Shown piece after piece: positions 1 through 8,580 of a DNA stretch of 64,000 nt. The translations under genes were made by a program, and so were the position numbers. Under the pieces are notes generated by a model. That model had not been told where the DNA came from. It saw only the letters and a list, made by a program, of their open reading frames with translations, and did no database searches. Source of the stretch: Rhizobium ruizarguesonis (GTDB lineage: Bacteria; Pseudomonadota; Alphaproteobacteria; Rhizobiales; Rhizobiaceae); assembly GCF_012349115.1 (NCBI RefSeq), contig NZ_PQIG01000024.1:62001-126000 (forward strand). Direction: 5' to 3'. Positions within the stretch are counted from its first letter, which is position 1, and every line of letters begins with the position of its first letter.

Positions 1-217
1 GCGTTGCATGCCAGCAATCATCGAAACCTTCCCGTGCGGAATGTCCCGACACTAGGTCATTTCCATTCGCGGCCCGCCTCAAGCGCGCCCGACATGCGGT
101 TTTCCCCTAATTCATAGCCCGATTGATCTGACGGGATCATTTCGTCTCCCGCCTGGGCTGTGCCATCCAACTCTCGATTTTGAGGACCGGCCGCCGACAC
201 GGCGCCGAGCGATTAAA
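1..217. other. left-edge intergenic region
   Basis: No gene is supported here. On the minus strand ATG codons lie at about position 21 and position 9 and could begin a divergent gene that continues beyond the left edge, but too little of it is visible to judge. The remainder is presumably the promoter region of the ABC exporter that starts at 218. I see no convincing hairpin or operator. Confidence 0.4.
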
Positions 218-2008
218 ATGACTCGCAAGAAGCTCGATTTCCGCGCCGATGCCTATCGCCATGTGCTCGGCTTTGTTTTCCATCATTGGCGCCATCGGCC
301 CGTATTGGTGGGCATTATTATTGTGCTGGTCATTGCCAGCACGCTGGCCGAAGTCATGGTGCCGGTTTTTTCCGGCCAGATCGTCGATGCCATTGCCGGC
401 AGCAATGCGGCTGACCGGGCGCTGCGCGCCTTCGTCATCGTCGTGGCTCTGGGCCTGACCAGCGTGGCACTGCGCTGGTTCATCTTCAACGGCATCATCC
501 GGCTGACGCTGCGCACCATGGCGGATGTGACGAATAACGGCTTCCACAAGGTGCAGCGGTTTTCGACCGACTGGCACGCCAACAGCTTTGCCGGTTCGAC
601 GGTGCGCAAGATCACCCGCGGCATGTGGGCACTCGACCAGCTCAACGACCTGTTGCTGGTCGCGCTTTTGCCGTCCATCGTCATGCTGGTCGGCGCCAGT
701 ATCGTGCTCGGCAGTTACTGGCCGATCATGGGCCTGATCGTGGCTGCGGGGTCGCTGATCTATATCGGCGTGACCGTGGCGCTTTCCATGGGCTTCGTGT
801 CGCCGGCGGCACGGCTTGCCAATGCCTGGGACACCAAGCTGGGTGGCGCACTGGCGGATGCCATCAGCTGCAATTCGGTGGTCAAGGCCTTCGGCGCTGA
901 AAGCCGCGAAGAGACGCGACTGGGCCAGGTGCTGGCCAAATGGGACAGCCGCACGCGTCGGACATGGAAGCGCGGCACATTGAGCGGCACGATCCAGGGC
1001 TTCCTGATGGTTTCGATGCAGGCAGGTATTCTGGGAACGGGCCTGGTGATGTGGCGGCAGGGGCTGGCGACGCCTGGCGACATCACCTTCGTGCTGGCCA
1101 TGTTCTTCGTTCTGCAAGGCTATCTGCGCAATGTCGGCCAGGACATCCGCAATCTGCAGCGTGCCGTCAACGACATGGAAGAACTGGTGCTGCTCGACAA
1201 GATGCCGCTCGGCATCGAGGACAAGCCCAACGCCAAGCCGATCAATATCGGCGAGGGCGAGATCGTCTTCGATCGCATCACCTTCCAGTATGGCGCGCAT
1301 CCCACCCCGCTTTATGACGACTTTTCGGTCACCATCAAGCCGGGTGAGCGCGTCGGCCTGGTGGGACATTCGGGCTCTGGCAAGACGACCTTCGTCAAGC
1401 TCATCCAGCGCCTCTATGACGTCAACTCGGGGGCGATCCGCATCGACGGGCAGGATATCGCAGGGGTCAAGCAATCAAGCCTGCGCGGCCAGATCGCCAT
1501 CGTGCAGCAGGAGCCCATTCTGTTCCACCGTACGCTGGCGGAAAACATCGCCTATTCCAGGCCGAACGCCTCGCGCCGCGAGATCGAGCAGGCGGCAAAA
1601 CAGGCGAGTGCCCACGACTTCATCATGGACCTTCCCAAGGGCTATGAGACGATGGTGGGGGAACGCGGCGTCAAGCTGTCGGGCGGCGAGCGGCAGCGTG
1701 TCGCCATAGCCCGTGCCTTCCTGGCGGCCGCGCCGGTGCTGATCCTGGACGAAGCGACATCGAGCCTCGACAGCGAGAGCGAAGTGCAGATCCAGCAGGC
1801 CATGGAACGTCTGATGAACGGCCGCACGACGCTGGTGATCGCCCACCGGCTGTCCACGGTGCGAGCGCTGGACCGGCTGCTGGTCTTCGACAAGGGAAAT
1901 ATCGTCGAAGAAGGCGACCACCAGGCGCTGATCCGGCTCAACAACGGTATCTATCGCCGGCTGTTCGAACGGCAGGCGCTGGAACTGACCAAGGGTCTGG
2001 TGGCGTGA
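218..2008 (+). CDS. ABC exporter, fused permease and ATPase
   Basis: This is a type I ABC exporter half-transporter of 596 residues, acting in the inner membrane. The first ~310 residues carry about six hydrophobic membrane segments. The C-terminal nucleotide-binding domain has a canonical Walker A (GHSGSGKTT, residues 383-391), signature LSGGE (487-491) and Walker B with catalytic Glu512, followed by an H-loop (IAHRLS). All catalytic motifs are intact, so it should hydrolyse ATP, probably as a homodimer because no second half is adjacent. The ATG at 218 is the first in frame and has only a weak upstream purine stretch. The substrate cannot be read from the sequence; the family includes lipid, drug and polysaccharide exporters. 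Confidence 0.93.
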   Translation: MTRKKLDFRADAYRHVLGFVFHHWRHRPVLVGIIIVLVIASTLAEVMVPVFSGQIVDAIAGSNAADRALRAFVIVVALGLTSVALRWFIFNGIIRLTLRTMADVTNNGFHKVQRFSTDWHANSFAGSTVRKITRGMWALDQLNDLLLVALLPSIVMLVGASIVLGSYWPIMGLIVAAGSLIYIGVTVALSMGFVSPAARLANAWDTKLGGALADAISCNSVVKAFGAESREETRLGQVLAKWDSRTRRTWKRGTLSGTIQGFLMVSMQAGILGTGLVMWRQGLATPGDITFVLAMFFVLQGYLRNVGQDIRNLQRAVNDMEELVLLDKMPLGIEDKPNAKPINIGEGEIVFDRITFQYGAHPTPLYDDFSVTIKPGERVGLVGHSGSGKTTFVKLIQRLYDVNSGAIRIDGQDIAGVKQSSLRGQIAIVQQEPILFHRTLAENIAYSRPNASRREIEQAAKQASAHDFIMDLPKGYETMVGERGVKLSGGERQRVAIARAFLAAAPVLILDEATSSLDSESEVQIQQAMERLMNGRTTLVIAHRLSTVRALDRLLVFDKGNIVEEGDHQALIRLNNGIYRRLFERQALELTKGLVA

Positions 2009-2019
2009 AGCGAAACACG

Positions 2020-2087
2020 ACAGCGCCGCGCCTCTTTTCGAGAGCCGCGGCTCTGTAGCACTTTGAATGGCTGCATAATTTTATGCA
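2020..2087 (+). repeat. diverged RIME-like intergenic repeat, copy 1
   Basis: Just after the ABC exporter stop there is an agcgccg start, an inverted CG-rich arm, then a run reading gtagcactttgaat and a further small palindrome (gcataattttatgc). The same order (agcgccg, hairpin, gctct, cactttcaat, gcat) occurs in the copies at 48581-48680 and 54216-54314. It is the most diverged of the three. It could also help terminate transcription of the exporter gene. Confidence 0.5.
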
Positions 2088-2106
2088 GTGGGGCCGATGC
2101 TATCCT

Positions 2107-2586
2107 CTACGTGCGCCGGTAGAGGAAATAACGGCCTTCCTTGATGCCGTCCGGCAGCGGCAGCGCCACCAGCTCGGGATGCTCCAGCGGCAGCCCGCTG
2201 ACGGCGAAGCCGTTATGGGCGAGCACGCCGGCCACCAGCTGCGGCAGCCAGGTCAGCGTCACCGCATCGATCTCGTCGTGGCCGGTGCCGATATCGGCAT
2301 GGGCAAGGGCCGCGCCAATGCCGACGAAGGCCTGACCGGACTCGCGGATATTGCCGGTCACCATGTCTTCTGCCTCCGGTGTCGAGGCCGAATAGGAGCG
2401 CACTTCCCAATCGAAGGCGACGATGCGCCGGCCTGGAAAATTCTCGCGCAGGTGATCATAGGTGCGGCCGTTACCGAGGCCGAACTCCAGCACCGGGCCT
2501 TCAATTTCTCCCACCAGATCGATGATCGAGTTCAGAATGTCGCGTTGAGCCGTCAACCGGCGAATGAAGCTGTCGAGGCGGCTCAT
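2107..2586 (-). CDS. small class I SAM-dependent methyltransferase
   Basis: The 159-residue protein has a Rossmann-type SAM-binding motif, VLEFGLGNGRTYDHL, about 30 residues from its N terminus. An acidic strand end follows (VAFDWEV), where the SAM ribose is bound in class I methyltransferases. It is shorter than most members of the superfamily, and the methyl acceptor cannot be predicted. It is transcribed away from the DUF3095 gene, with a REP-like repeat between them. A long frame on the opposite strand (2083-2760) is judged a shadow. I am confident of the fold, not of the substrate. Confidence 0.85.
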   Translation of the reverse strand: MSRLDSFIRRLTAQRDILNSIIDLVGEIEGPVLEFGLGNGRTYDHLRENFPGRRIVAFDWEVRSYSASTPEAEDMVTGNIRESGQAFVGIGAALAHADIGTGHDEIDAVTLTWLPQLVAGVLAHNGFAVSGLPLEHPELVALPLPDGIKEGRYFLYRRT

Positions 2587-2620
2587 CTAATCCGTATCCG
2601 TCATGAAATCGTTAGCGGTC

Positions 2621-2725
2621 CTGGAGCAATTCCAGCAAAAAGTGCGGCAGCGGTTTTGCGTTCGGAATTGCATAAAAACAAAAAGATAGGGCGTTTCCGT
2701 GCGTCCCGGAAACCAGGAAAGGCTC
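2621..2725. repeat. rhizobial REP-like intergenic repeat
   Basis: The inverted arms GCAATTCC (2626-2633) and GGAATTGC (2664-2671) flank a GC-rich loop. They are followed by an A-rich tract and a second palindromic segment (gtttccgtgcgtcccggaaac). From memory this matches a very common Rhizobiaceae intergenic repeat that begins ggagcaattcc. It fills the gap between two divergently transcribed genes. A short relic resembling its start is also visible just after 43294. Confidence 0.6.
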
Positions 2726-2811
2726 TAACACATGAAACCTTGCCAAGTCGATTGCCGTAAATGGGAATTGGCGTTGCAGTGGCAACATGGGTCTGTGCTA
2801 AGCTCGATGAC

Positions 2812-3987
2812 ATGAAAACCGTGACCGACGAAGATTTCTTTGCCGAAGTGCCGCTCTTCAGCGAATTCGAGGGCGTGACCGACGCGGCCAACTACCGGCC
2901 GTTGCCGGACGGATGGGTGCTGGCGCTCGCCGACATCGTCGGCTCGACGCAGGCGATCGGCGCCGGCCGTTACAAGGACGTCAACATGGCGGGCGCCAGC
3001 GTCATCTCAGCGGTGCTGAATGCCGTCGGCAAGGGCGACTATCCCTTCGTCTTCGGCGGCGACGGCGCGCTGATCGCGCTTCCGGGTTCGCTGGAGGCGG
3101 CGGCACGCGACGCCCTTGCCGCCGCGCAGGTCTGGGTCGAGGAAGATCTGAACCTGGTGCTGCGCGTCGCCATCGTGCCGGTCGCCGACACCCGCGCCGA
3201 GGGCCTCGACGTCCGTGTCGCGCGTTACTCCGCAAGCCCCAACGTCACCTATGCGATGTTCTGGGGCGGCGGCACCAGCTGGGCCGAAAGACAGATGAAG
3301 CTCGGCCGTTACGGCATTGCCCGCGCGCCGGCTGGAACCCGCCCCGATCTGACCGGTCTCTCCTGCCGCTGGAGCCCGATCGATGCGAGAAACGGCGAGA
3401 TCGTCTCGATTATCGCCGTGCCCGGCGAAGGTCGGCCAGGCCGGGAATTTCAAGAGCTCGTCGGCGGCATCGTCGCCATCACCACCGAGCAGAACAGGGA
3501 CAGCCATCCGGTACCGGCCGATGGTCCGGACCTTGCCTTCTCGCTGCATGGCATCAATCGCGAGGCCAAAGCCACCGCGCCACCCAGCCGGCGGTTGTGG
3601 CAGAAGCTCTTCATCTTCCTGCAGCTCGGCATCACGGTTGCGTGCTACAGGCTCGGCATTCCGCTCGGCCGCTTCGATGCACGCCGCTACAAGCGCGACG
3701 TCGCCGACAATTCCGATTTCCGCAAGTTCGATGACGGGCTGAAGATGACGATCGACGTCGACGCCGAACACCTGAAGCGCATCGAGACCCTGCTGCAACA
3801 GGCACAGGCCAAGGGTGTGGCTCGCTACGGCCTGCATCGACAATCCTCAGCGCTGATGACCTGCTTCGTGCCGACGCCGATCGCGCGCGATCACATCCAT
3901 TTCATCGATGGCGCCGCCGGCGGTTATGCGGTGGCCGCCAGCCAGATCACCGGCAAGTCGCTTTCAACAGCACCGAGCACGATTTAA
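2812..3987 (+). CDS. DUF3095 protein with cyclase-like palm motifs
   Basis: I recognise this as a DUF3095-family protein. The reading frame is open from 2761, but the ATG at 2812 (391 residues) gives the usual N terminus, with Phe and acidic residues before the first strand. Residues 38-46 read LALADIVGS and residues 81-85 read FGGDG, so Asp41 and Asp84 are 43 residues apart. Two metal-binding Asp residues with nearly this spacing define class III nucleotide cyclases, and GGDG resembles the turn of cyclase and GGDEF palms. A hydrophobic stretch at about residues 265-285 may contact the membrane. Function is unproven; a nucleotide-cyclase or related palm enzyme is my inference. Confidence 0.85.
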   Translation: MKTVTDEDFFAEVPLFSEFEGVTDAANYRPLPDGWVLALADIVGSTQAIGAGRYKDVNMAGASVISAVLNAVGKGDYPFVFGGDGALIALPGSLEAAARDALAAAQVWVEEDLNLVLRVAIVPVADTRAEGLDVRVARYSASPNVTYAMFWGGGTSWAERQMKLGRYGIARAPAGTRPDLTGLSCRWSPIDARNGEIVSIIAVPGEGRPGREFQELVGGIVAITTEQNRDSHPVPADGPDLAFSLHGINREAKATAPPSRRLWQKLFIFLQLGITVACYRLGIPLGRFDARRYKRDVADNSDFRKFDDGLKMTIDVDAEHLKRIETLLQQAQAKGVARYGLHRQSSALMTCFVPTPIARDHIHFIDGAAGGYAVAASQITGKSLSTAPSTI

Positions 3988-4081
3988 CACTATGACCGGA
4001 CAATCTTCGGACGTCGCAATCACCTGCACTGCGCAAGAGGGCCCATGAACATTAAAGGGGCACAGATATACGGTAGCCGGA

Positions 4082-4363
4082 TCAAAGACCGAACGAGATT
4101 GCGCGGAAGCCCTTTTCTTCGACAGCGGGTTTGTCTTCCCAAAGGTAGTCGCCGGTCAGGCTCACGTGCTCCCATGTGAGCGGGGACAGACTGGAAAGCA
4201 GATGCTCGGGGACGGCTTCTCCAGCGTTTCGCACGGCATCGACGACGCGGCCGGTATAAATCGTATTCCAGTGAATGATGGCGGTGACGACCAGGTTGAG
4301 GGCCGATGCCCGGATCGATAGGTTCTCCTGGCTACGATCGCGGAAACGCTCTGCGAGCGTCAC
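4082..4363 (-). pseudogene. Tn3-family transposase C-terminal fragment
   Basis: The 93-residue frame matches the extreme C terminus of Tn3-type TnpA: ALNLVVTAIIHWNTIY, then a segment resembling LSPLGWEHINLTGDY, with the normal C-terminal end. Full-length TnpA is close to 1000 residues, so about nine tenths of the gene is missing and the fragment cannot transpose. The apparent GTG start is simply where the homology breaks off. Immediately upstream lie AT-rich palindromes (4377-4452), and beyond them the end of the agmatinase operon. It marks an old transposon insertion or deletion beside that operon. Confidence 0.85.
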
Positions 4364-4376
4364 ATTTGAATGTAAT

Positions 4377-4394
4377 TTTTGGGTGTACCCAAAA
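4377..4394. repeat. palindrome at the Tn3-remnant boundary
   Basis: TTTTGGG (4377-4383) and CCCAAAA (4388-4394) form perfect 7-bp inverted arms around a TGTA loop. The site lies exactly where similarity to the Tn3 transposase stops. It could be an insertion-element end or part of a terminator region; the sequence does not decide. Confidence 0.5.
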
Positions 4395-4412
4395 GTGACG
4401 TGGACAAAACGT

Positions 4413-4452
4413 TGTCGTAAGAATCACACGCTTCAGGCGGACTCTTACGACA
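4413..4452 (-). terminator. hairpin downstream of agmatinase operon
   Basis: TGTCGTAAGAATC (4413-4425) is complementary to GACTCTTACGACA (4440-4452) at 12 of 13 positions, with a 14-base loop. Read on the minus strand it lies about 65 bases past the agmatinase stop and is followed by ACGTTTTG, so it could terminate the operon. The GTCGTAAG core also recalls transposon inverted-repeat ends, and the Tn3 remnant lies next to it. Both readings remain possible. Confidence 0.4.
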
Positions 4453-4516
4453 CGAATTTGAGCGCGATTCCAACTCGCGATATTTCAAGTGAAAAGCCAG
4501 GCTATCTGCGAAAGCA

Positions 4517-5497
4517 TCATTCAACGCGAGAATTCCTTCCATTTGCTGAGACATTTACCGCGAATATCCGACCTATCGTATTGAGCAGAAGCTGTGCAGC
4601 CAGAATAGCTGTTGTTCCGGTGTGGTCGTAATCGGGCGCGACCTCGACAAGATCGACACCGACAATGGTGCCTCGCTTTGCAAGACCGGCAATCAGTTCC
4701 AGGACCTCATAATAGATGAAGCCTCCATGGCTGGGTGTGCCGGTGCCAGGTGCAATCGATGGATCGAAGCCGTCGATGTCGATTGAGAGGTAATAGCGTT
4801 TGCCTGCTGGAATACGCTCGAGAACCGCATCTACGCCAAGTTTGCGGATCTGGCGCACGGACAGGATGTCCGACCGCTGGGCGCGGGCGTGGTCGTAACC
4901 TTCCTTGGCGGTGGATGACACATTGCGGATGCCGAGCTGCGTCATGCCGGTCACCCAAGGCTTTTCCGAAGCACGACGCATCGGGCTGCCATGGCCGAAG
5001 CGTACGCCGTGGCGCTCATCGACGAAATCGAGATGCGCATCGAACTGCACGAGATGGACAGGTTCCTGATCGCCGAAGGCGTTGATGCAGGGGATGTTGA
5101 TGGAATGATCGCCGCCGAGCACGACTGGAAGCGCACCTGCCGAAAGGATCTTGCGAACGCCGATTTCAATATTGGCATGGCTCGATGCGGTGTCGGTGTG
5201 AATGATATCGGCATCGCCGATATCGACGATCCTTACACCTTCTAGATACGTCACGTCGTCCTCGTGATCGTAGGCACCGGCGTGGCCGAAGGCAAACAGC
5301 GTAGACGCCTCGCGTATGCTCCTTGGCCCGAAACGGGCGCCGGATCGCCACTGCGTACCGAAATCGAACGGTGCGCCGAGGATCGCGACATCGGCGTCGA
5401 TCTGGTCCCAGTTCTCGACATAGGGGCTCTTGGCAAAGGTGGAAATGCCGACGAAGGGCAGGTTAAGCCGGCCTTTATCGTATCCGTGAGCAGCCAT
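4517..5497 (-). CDS. agmatinase-family ureohydrolase
   Basis: This is a Mn-dependent ureohydrolase of 326 residues that splits a guanidino group to release urea. All metal-ligand motifs are present: GGDH with His131, DAHLD with Asp153, His155 and Asp157, and SIDIDGFDP with Asp240 and Asp242, followed by PGTGTP. The frame extends further upstream, but the ATG at 5497 has a good AAAGGA site six bases before it and gives the normal family length. It is the last gene of an operon with an amino-acid-type ABC importer, 19 bases after the ATPase gene. Agmatine is one possible substrate. Guanidinobutyrate, guanidinopropionate or another guanidino compound fits equally well, because the family cannot be resolved by eye. 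Confidence 0.9.
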   Translation of the reverse strand: MAAHGYDKGRLNLPFVGISTFAKSPYVENWDQIDADVAILGAPFDFGTQWRSGARFGPRSIREASTLFAFGHAGAYDHEDDVTYLEGVRIVDIGDADIIHTDTASSHANIEIGVRKILSAGALPVVLGGDHSINIPCINAFGDQEPVHLVQFDAHLDFVDERHGVRFGHGSPMRRASEKPWVTGMTQLGIRNVSSTAKEGYDHARAQRSDILSVRQIRKLGVDAVLERIPAGKRYYLSIDIDGFDPSIAPGTGTPSHGGFIYYEVLELIAGLAKRGTIVGVDLVEVAPDYDHTGTTAILAAQLLLNTIGRIFAVNVSANGRNSRVE

Positions 5498-5516
5498 GAT
5501 CGTTCCTTTCAAGCTA

Positions 5517-6299
5517 TCAAAATGCGCGTTCGCGCCAGGTCTGGAGAAATTGAGAAAGACGTTCGCTTTTCGGGGTGGCGAAAAGCATTTGCGGCGGGCC
5601 CTCCTCGACAATGCGGCCGCTATCCATGAAGACGACGCGGCTGGCCGCATGGGCGGCAAAACCCATCTCGTGGGTGACGATGACCATGGTCATTCCCTCT
5701 GTCGCGAGTGTCTTCATGACAGAAAGCACTTCGCCCACCAGTTCCGGGTCGAGCGCCGAGGTGGGTTCGTCGAAAAGCATCGCCCTCGGCCGGACTGCCA
5801 GCGCCCGGGCAATGGCCACGCGCTGCTTTTGCCCCCCGGAAAGGCTTTCGGGACGGCGATCCGCGAAGGTGGAAAGCCCGACCTTCTCCAGCATCGCCCG
5901 CCCTGTTTCCTCTGCCTGCTTTCGAGGCACACCATGCACCAGCCGAAGTGCCAGGGTCACATTGTTGAGCACGCTCATGTGCGGCCAGAGGTGGAAGTGC
6001 TGGAACACCATGCCAAGGGGCCTGCGTGTTTCCGCCAGTTGCCTCACACCGGCCCGTTCCCGTCCGAGTGGCGTTTCCCGCCAGCCGATCAGCTTTCCAA
6101 AAACCTGCACATCGCCGCCGTCGTAAGGATCGAGAAAAGCAATAGAGCGCAACAGCGTGCTCTTGCCAGAACCAGATGGGCCGATGATGCAGGTAACATC
6201 GCCAGCATGAATATCGAGGTCGATGCCGGTCAGCACCTTCTTGTCGCCGAAATGCTTCTGAAGTCCGCGCACCGAGATTGCAGCTTTACTTGCGGTCAT
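5517..6299 (-). CDS. polar amino-acid ABC importer ATPase
   Basis: This 260-residue protein is an ATP-binding subunit of the HisP/GlnQ type. It shows Walker [10 protein letters not shown], a Q-loop in GMVFQHF, signature LSGGQKQR and Walker [14 protein letters not shown] followed by an H-loop (VTHEMGFA). It would power uptake through the two permeases encoded immediately upstream; the gap to the permease at 6301 is a single base, so translation is probably coupled. Together with the ureohydrolase downstream it points to import of a guanidino or basic amino compound. All catalytic residues are intact. Confidence 0.95.
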   Translation of the reverse strand: MTASKAAISVRGLQKHFGDKKVLTGIDLDIHAGDVTCIIGPSGSGKSTLLRSIAFLDPYDGGDVQVFGKLIGWRETPLGRERAGVRQLAETRRPLGMVFQHFHLWPHMSVLNNVTLALRLVHGVPRKQAEETGRAMLEKVGLSTFADRRPESLSGGQKQRVAIARALAVRPRAMLFDEPTSALDPELVGEVLSVMKTLATEGMTMVIVTHEMGFAAHAASRVVFMDSGRIVEEGPPQMLFATPKSERLSQFLQTWRERAF

Positions 6300-6300
6300 A

Positions 6301-6948
6301 TCAGGAGCCTTTCACCGTAAAGCGTCGCTCTGCATAGAAACCGAGACGCGCGATAGTTTCGACGAGCGCCCAGTAGAGGAGGGCGATGGTAAGATAAGGG
6401 GTGACGACAGCGAAGGTGATGGAGCTGATCGTACCTGCGACCTTTGTCAGTTCACCAAGCGTGATGACTGAAAGCACGGCAGATTCCTTGACCAGATTGA
6501 TTGTCTGCCCGACGCTGGCGGGAAGCGTGACCCGCAATGCCTGGGGCAGTTCGATATTGAGAAAGCGCTGGCCCGGTGTCAGGCCAAGCATTTCGGCGGC
6601 CTCCCGTTCACCCTTCGGTATCGCACTGAAGCCGGCACGAAAGATTTCCGCAAACGGTCCGGCTCCATAAAGCCCGAGACCGACGATGCCGGCGACATGG
6701 GGGCTCAGCAGCAAACCGAACTGCGGGCCTCCGTAATAGAGGAGGAACAACACCAGCGCGAGAGGTGCGCCACGCGAAAATTCGATGTAACCGCGGGCCG
6801 GAATCGCAATGAGCCGAAGGCGACTGCGCAATGCAAGTGCAAGAAAAATGCCGCCGACTACGGAAATGAAGATGCCCAGCAGCGAAACACCAATCGTAGT
6901 GGCAAGGCCCGCCGCGTATAATGGAATATCGTTGACAAAATCCGACAT
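6301..6948 (-). CDS. amino-acid ABC importer permease (second)
   Basis: This is an inner-membrane permease of the HisMQ type, 215 residues with about five hydrophobic segments. The EAA loop that docks with the ATPase is visible as [16 protein letters not shown]. The start at 6948 overlaps the stop of the preceding permease gene as TAATG, which favours this ATG over the longer frame that continues to 6999. It forms the membrane channel with the product of 6948-7598. Confidence 0.93.
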   Translation of the reverse strand: MSDFVNDIPLYAAGLATTIGVSLLGIFISVVGGIFLALALRSRLRLIAIPARGYIEFSRGAPLALVLFLLYYGGPQFGLLLSPHVAGIVGLGLYGAGPFAEIFRAGFSAIPKGEREAAEMLGLTPGQRFLNIELPQALRVTLPASVGQTINLVKESAVLSVITLGELTKVAGTISSITFAVVTPYLTIALLYWALVETIARLGFYAERRFTVKGS

Positions 6949-7598
6949 TATTGTTTCGCCTCCCGTGATAGGTGGCGCTCCAACAAAAGGCCAATACACG
7001 CAAGAACTGCGCCGATGATCACGTAAAGTAACAAAGCCGAGGTATAGGCTTCCAGTGGACGAAATGTCGATGCGGCGACCTGCTGCGCCCGACGGGTGAT
7101 GTCGGTGACGGCGATCACCGATACCAGCGAGGAGTTTTTCACCAGAGCCTGCATTTCCCCGATCAGGGCCGGCAGCATCAGACGTATCGCTTGGGGCGCT
7201 TCGATCCTGAAAAACGTCTGGCTTGCGGACAGACCGAGCATGCTGGCAGCCTCGATCTCACCCTTCGGGACTGCCAGCAGTCCGGCGCGGTAGATCTCGG
7301 ACTGGAAGGCTGCGGTGTTCAATGCGAGCGCCAGTGTTGCGGCTAGCGTTGGTTGCAACTCCAGCCCGAAAAATGGCAGCAGATAGAAGACGATCAACAA
7401 TTGGACGAGGATGGGCGTCCCCCGCCAAAAGGAGAGATAAAGTCCCGCCAGACGGGTTGTAACCCTGCCGCCGCGTGAAGCTGCGGCAAGGAGAATGGCC
7501 AGCGGCGCACCGAGAAGCAGCGCTGAAAAGCTGACTATGACTGTGGTGGCGAAGCCATCGAAAAGAGCTGGCCAGACACCTGCGAGTCCTCTGTCCAT
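6948..7598 (-). CDS. amino-acid ABC importer permease (first)
   Basis: This 216-residue HisMQ-type permease carries several transmembrane segments and the conserved docking loop GEIEAASMLGLSASQTF. It lies between the periplasmic binding protein gene (9 bases upstream) and the second permease (TAATG overlap), the usual order of a polar amino-acid uptake operon. Both permeases are complete, so the transporter should be a heterodimeric channel. Substrate specificity rests mainly with the binding protein. Confidence 0.93.
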   Translation of the reverse strand: MDRGLAGVWPALFDGFATTVIVSFSALLLGAPLAILLAAASRGGRVTTRLAGLYLSFWRGTPILVQLLIVFYLLPFFGLELQPTLAATLALALNTAAFQSEIYRAGLLAVPKGEIEAASMLGLSASQTFFRIEAPQAIRLMLPALIGEMQALVKNSSLVSVIAVTDITRRAQQVAASTFRPLEAYTSALLLYVIIGAVLACIGLLLERHLSREAKQ

Positions 7599-7607
7599 GA
7601 CTGGATC

Positions 7608-8453
7608 TTACTCGCTAACTGCCAGCTTTTCCGGCAGTTCCATCGTCGCGCCGAACCACTTCTTCTGTAGCTCGCCCAGTTTGCCGGATGTGTTCAGCTT
7701 GACCAGTTCGGCGTCCATCAGCGCATTCAGCGAGGCGCTTTGGGCATCGTTACGGCCAGCCCATGAGAAATAGGTTTTTGCACCAAAGGTCGGCAGCACC
7801 ACCTCGAATACATCGGGACGCTGACGTGCTGCTTCGAGCAGGTTTGGCAGCGAGTTGATGACAGCTTTGATGCGACCGGTCCCAAGGTCTGCATAGGCTT
7901 CGGAAAAGTCGGTGTAGGTGGAAATCGTGGCGTCGCCTTTGCCACCTGCCTTCAGTTCGCCCGCGAATTTTTCAAGCGCGGCAAGCTGGGCCGAACCTGC
8001 CTGTGAACCGACCGGTTTGCCGGCAATGTCTTCCGGCTTGGCAATGTCGGTATCACCCTTGCGCTTCAGCACAGCCATTGTGGCATCGGCGATCGGTGCG
8101 GACAGATGATAAGCCTTCATGCGTTCCGGCGTGACCGTGACGGAGGTCACGACATAATCGAACCGACTGGCGGCTAGACCCGGGAGGATGCCCTGCCAAG
8201 GCAGGTCGAGCCGCTTCAGTTCGACACCGGGCAGAGCCTTCATGATCTCTGCCATGATATCTGCGGAATAGCCGACAATCTTGCTGTCCTCGACAAATTC
8301 GAACGGCGCGAAGCGCGCTTCGGTAGCGACAGTGAAGACCTTATCCGTTTTGATTTTTTCGAGTAGCTCGGCGGCCGAAGCGACGGGTGCGGCCAACGCG
8401 ATGGCAAATGCGGCGCAGATCAGAAGGCTTTTCGAATTCCGAATGACTTTCAT
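7608..8453 (-). CDS. periplasmic amino-acid-type binding protein
   Basis: This is a periplasmic solute-binding protein (SBP_bac_3 family) of 281 residues. A signal peptide occupies about residues 1-27: a basic start, a hydrophobic core and a VASA-A cleavage site. The mature protein opens with the family pattern FTVATEARFAPFEF and later has DLPWQGILPGL and TVTPERMKAY. It is the first gene of the importer-ureohydrolase operon and lies divergent to the LysR gene at 8581. The ligand is unknown; an arginine-like or guanidino compound fits the terminal gene of the operon. Confidence 0.93.
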   Translation of the reverse strand: MKVIRNSKSLLICAAFAIALAAPVASAAELLEKIKTDKVFTVATEARFAPFEFVEDSKIVGYSADIMAEIMKALPGVELKRLDLPWQGILPGLAASRFDYVVTSVTVTPERMKAYHLSAPIADATMAVLKRKGDTDIAKPEDIAGKPVGSQAGSAQLAALEKFAGELKAGGKGDATISTYTDFSEAYADLGTGRIKAVINSLPNLLEAARQRPDVFEVVLPTFGAKTYFSWAGRNDAQSASLNALMDAELVKLNTSGKLGELQKKWFGATMELPEKLAVSE

Positions 8454-8547
8454 AGTCCTGTTCCCCTGTTTTTCCGGGACCGTTTCGTGGTCTCCGAAGA
8501 CAAGGAAGCATGGACAATGCTACAGAAAAATAGGAAATATGTGGAGT

Positions 8548-8570
8548 TTACATCAAGATTATTAATGTAA
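8548..8570. promoter_or_regulatory. LysR-type T-N11-A operator candidate
   Basis: TTACAT and ATGTAA form a perfect 6-bp inverted repeat separated by exactly 11 bases, the classical arrangement bound by LysR-type regulators. It sits ten bases upstream of the LysR start codon and within the 127-base divergent intergenic region. It would suit autoregulation together with control of the importer-ureohydrolase operon. Protein binding is inferred. Confidence 0.65.
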
Positions 8571-8580
8571 GGATGCGCGG

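Noticed and set aside
2083..2760. 225-codon forward frame between ABC exporter and DUF3095 gene
   Set aside because: It covers the methyltransferase in antisense, and the methyltransferase has a clear SAM motif.
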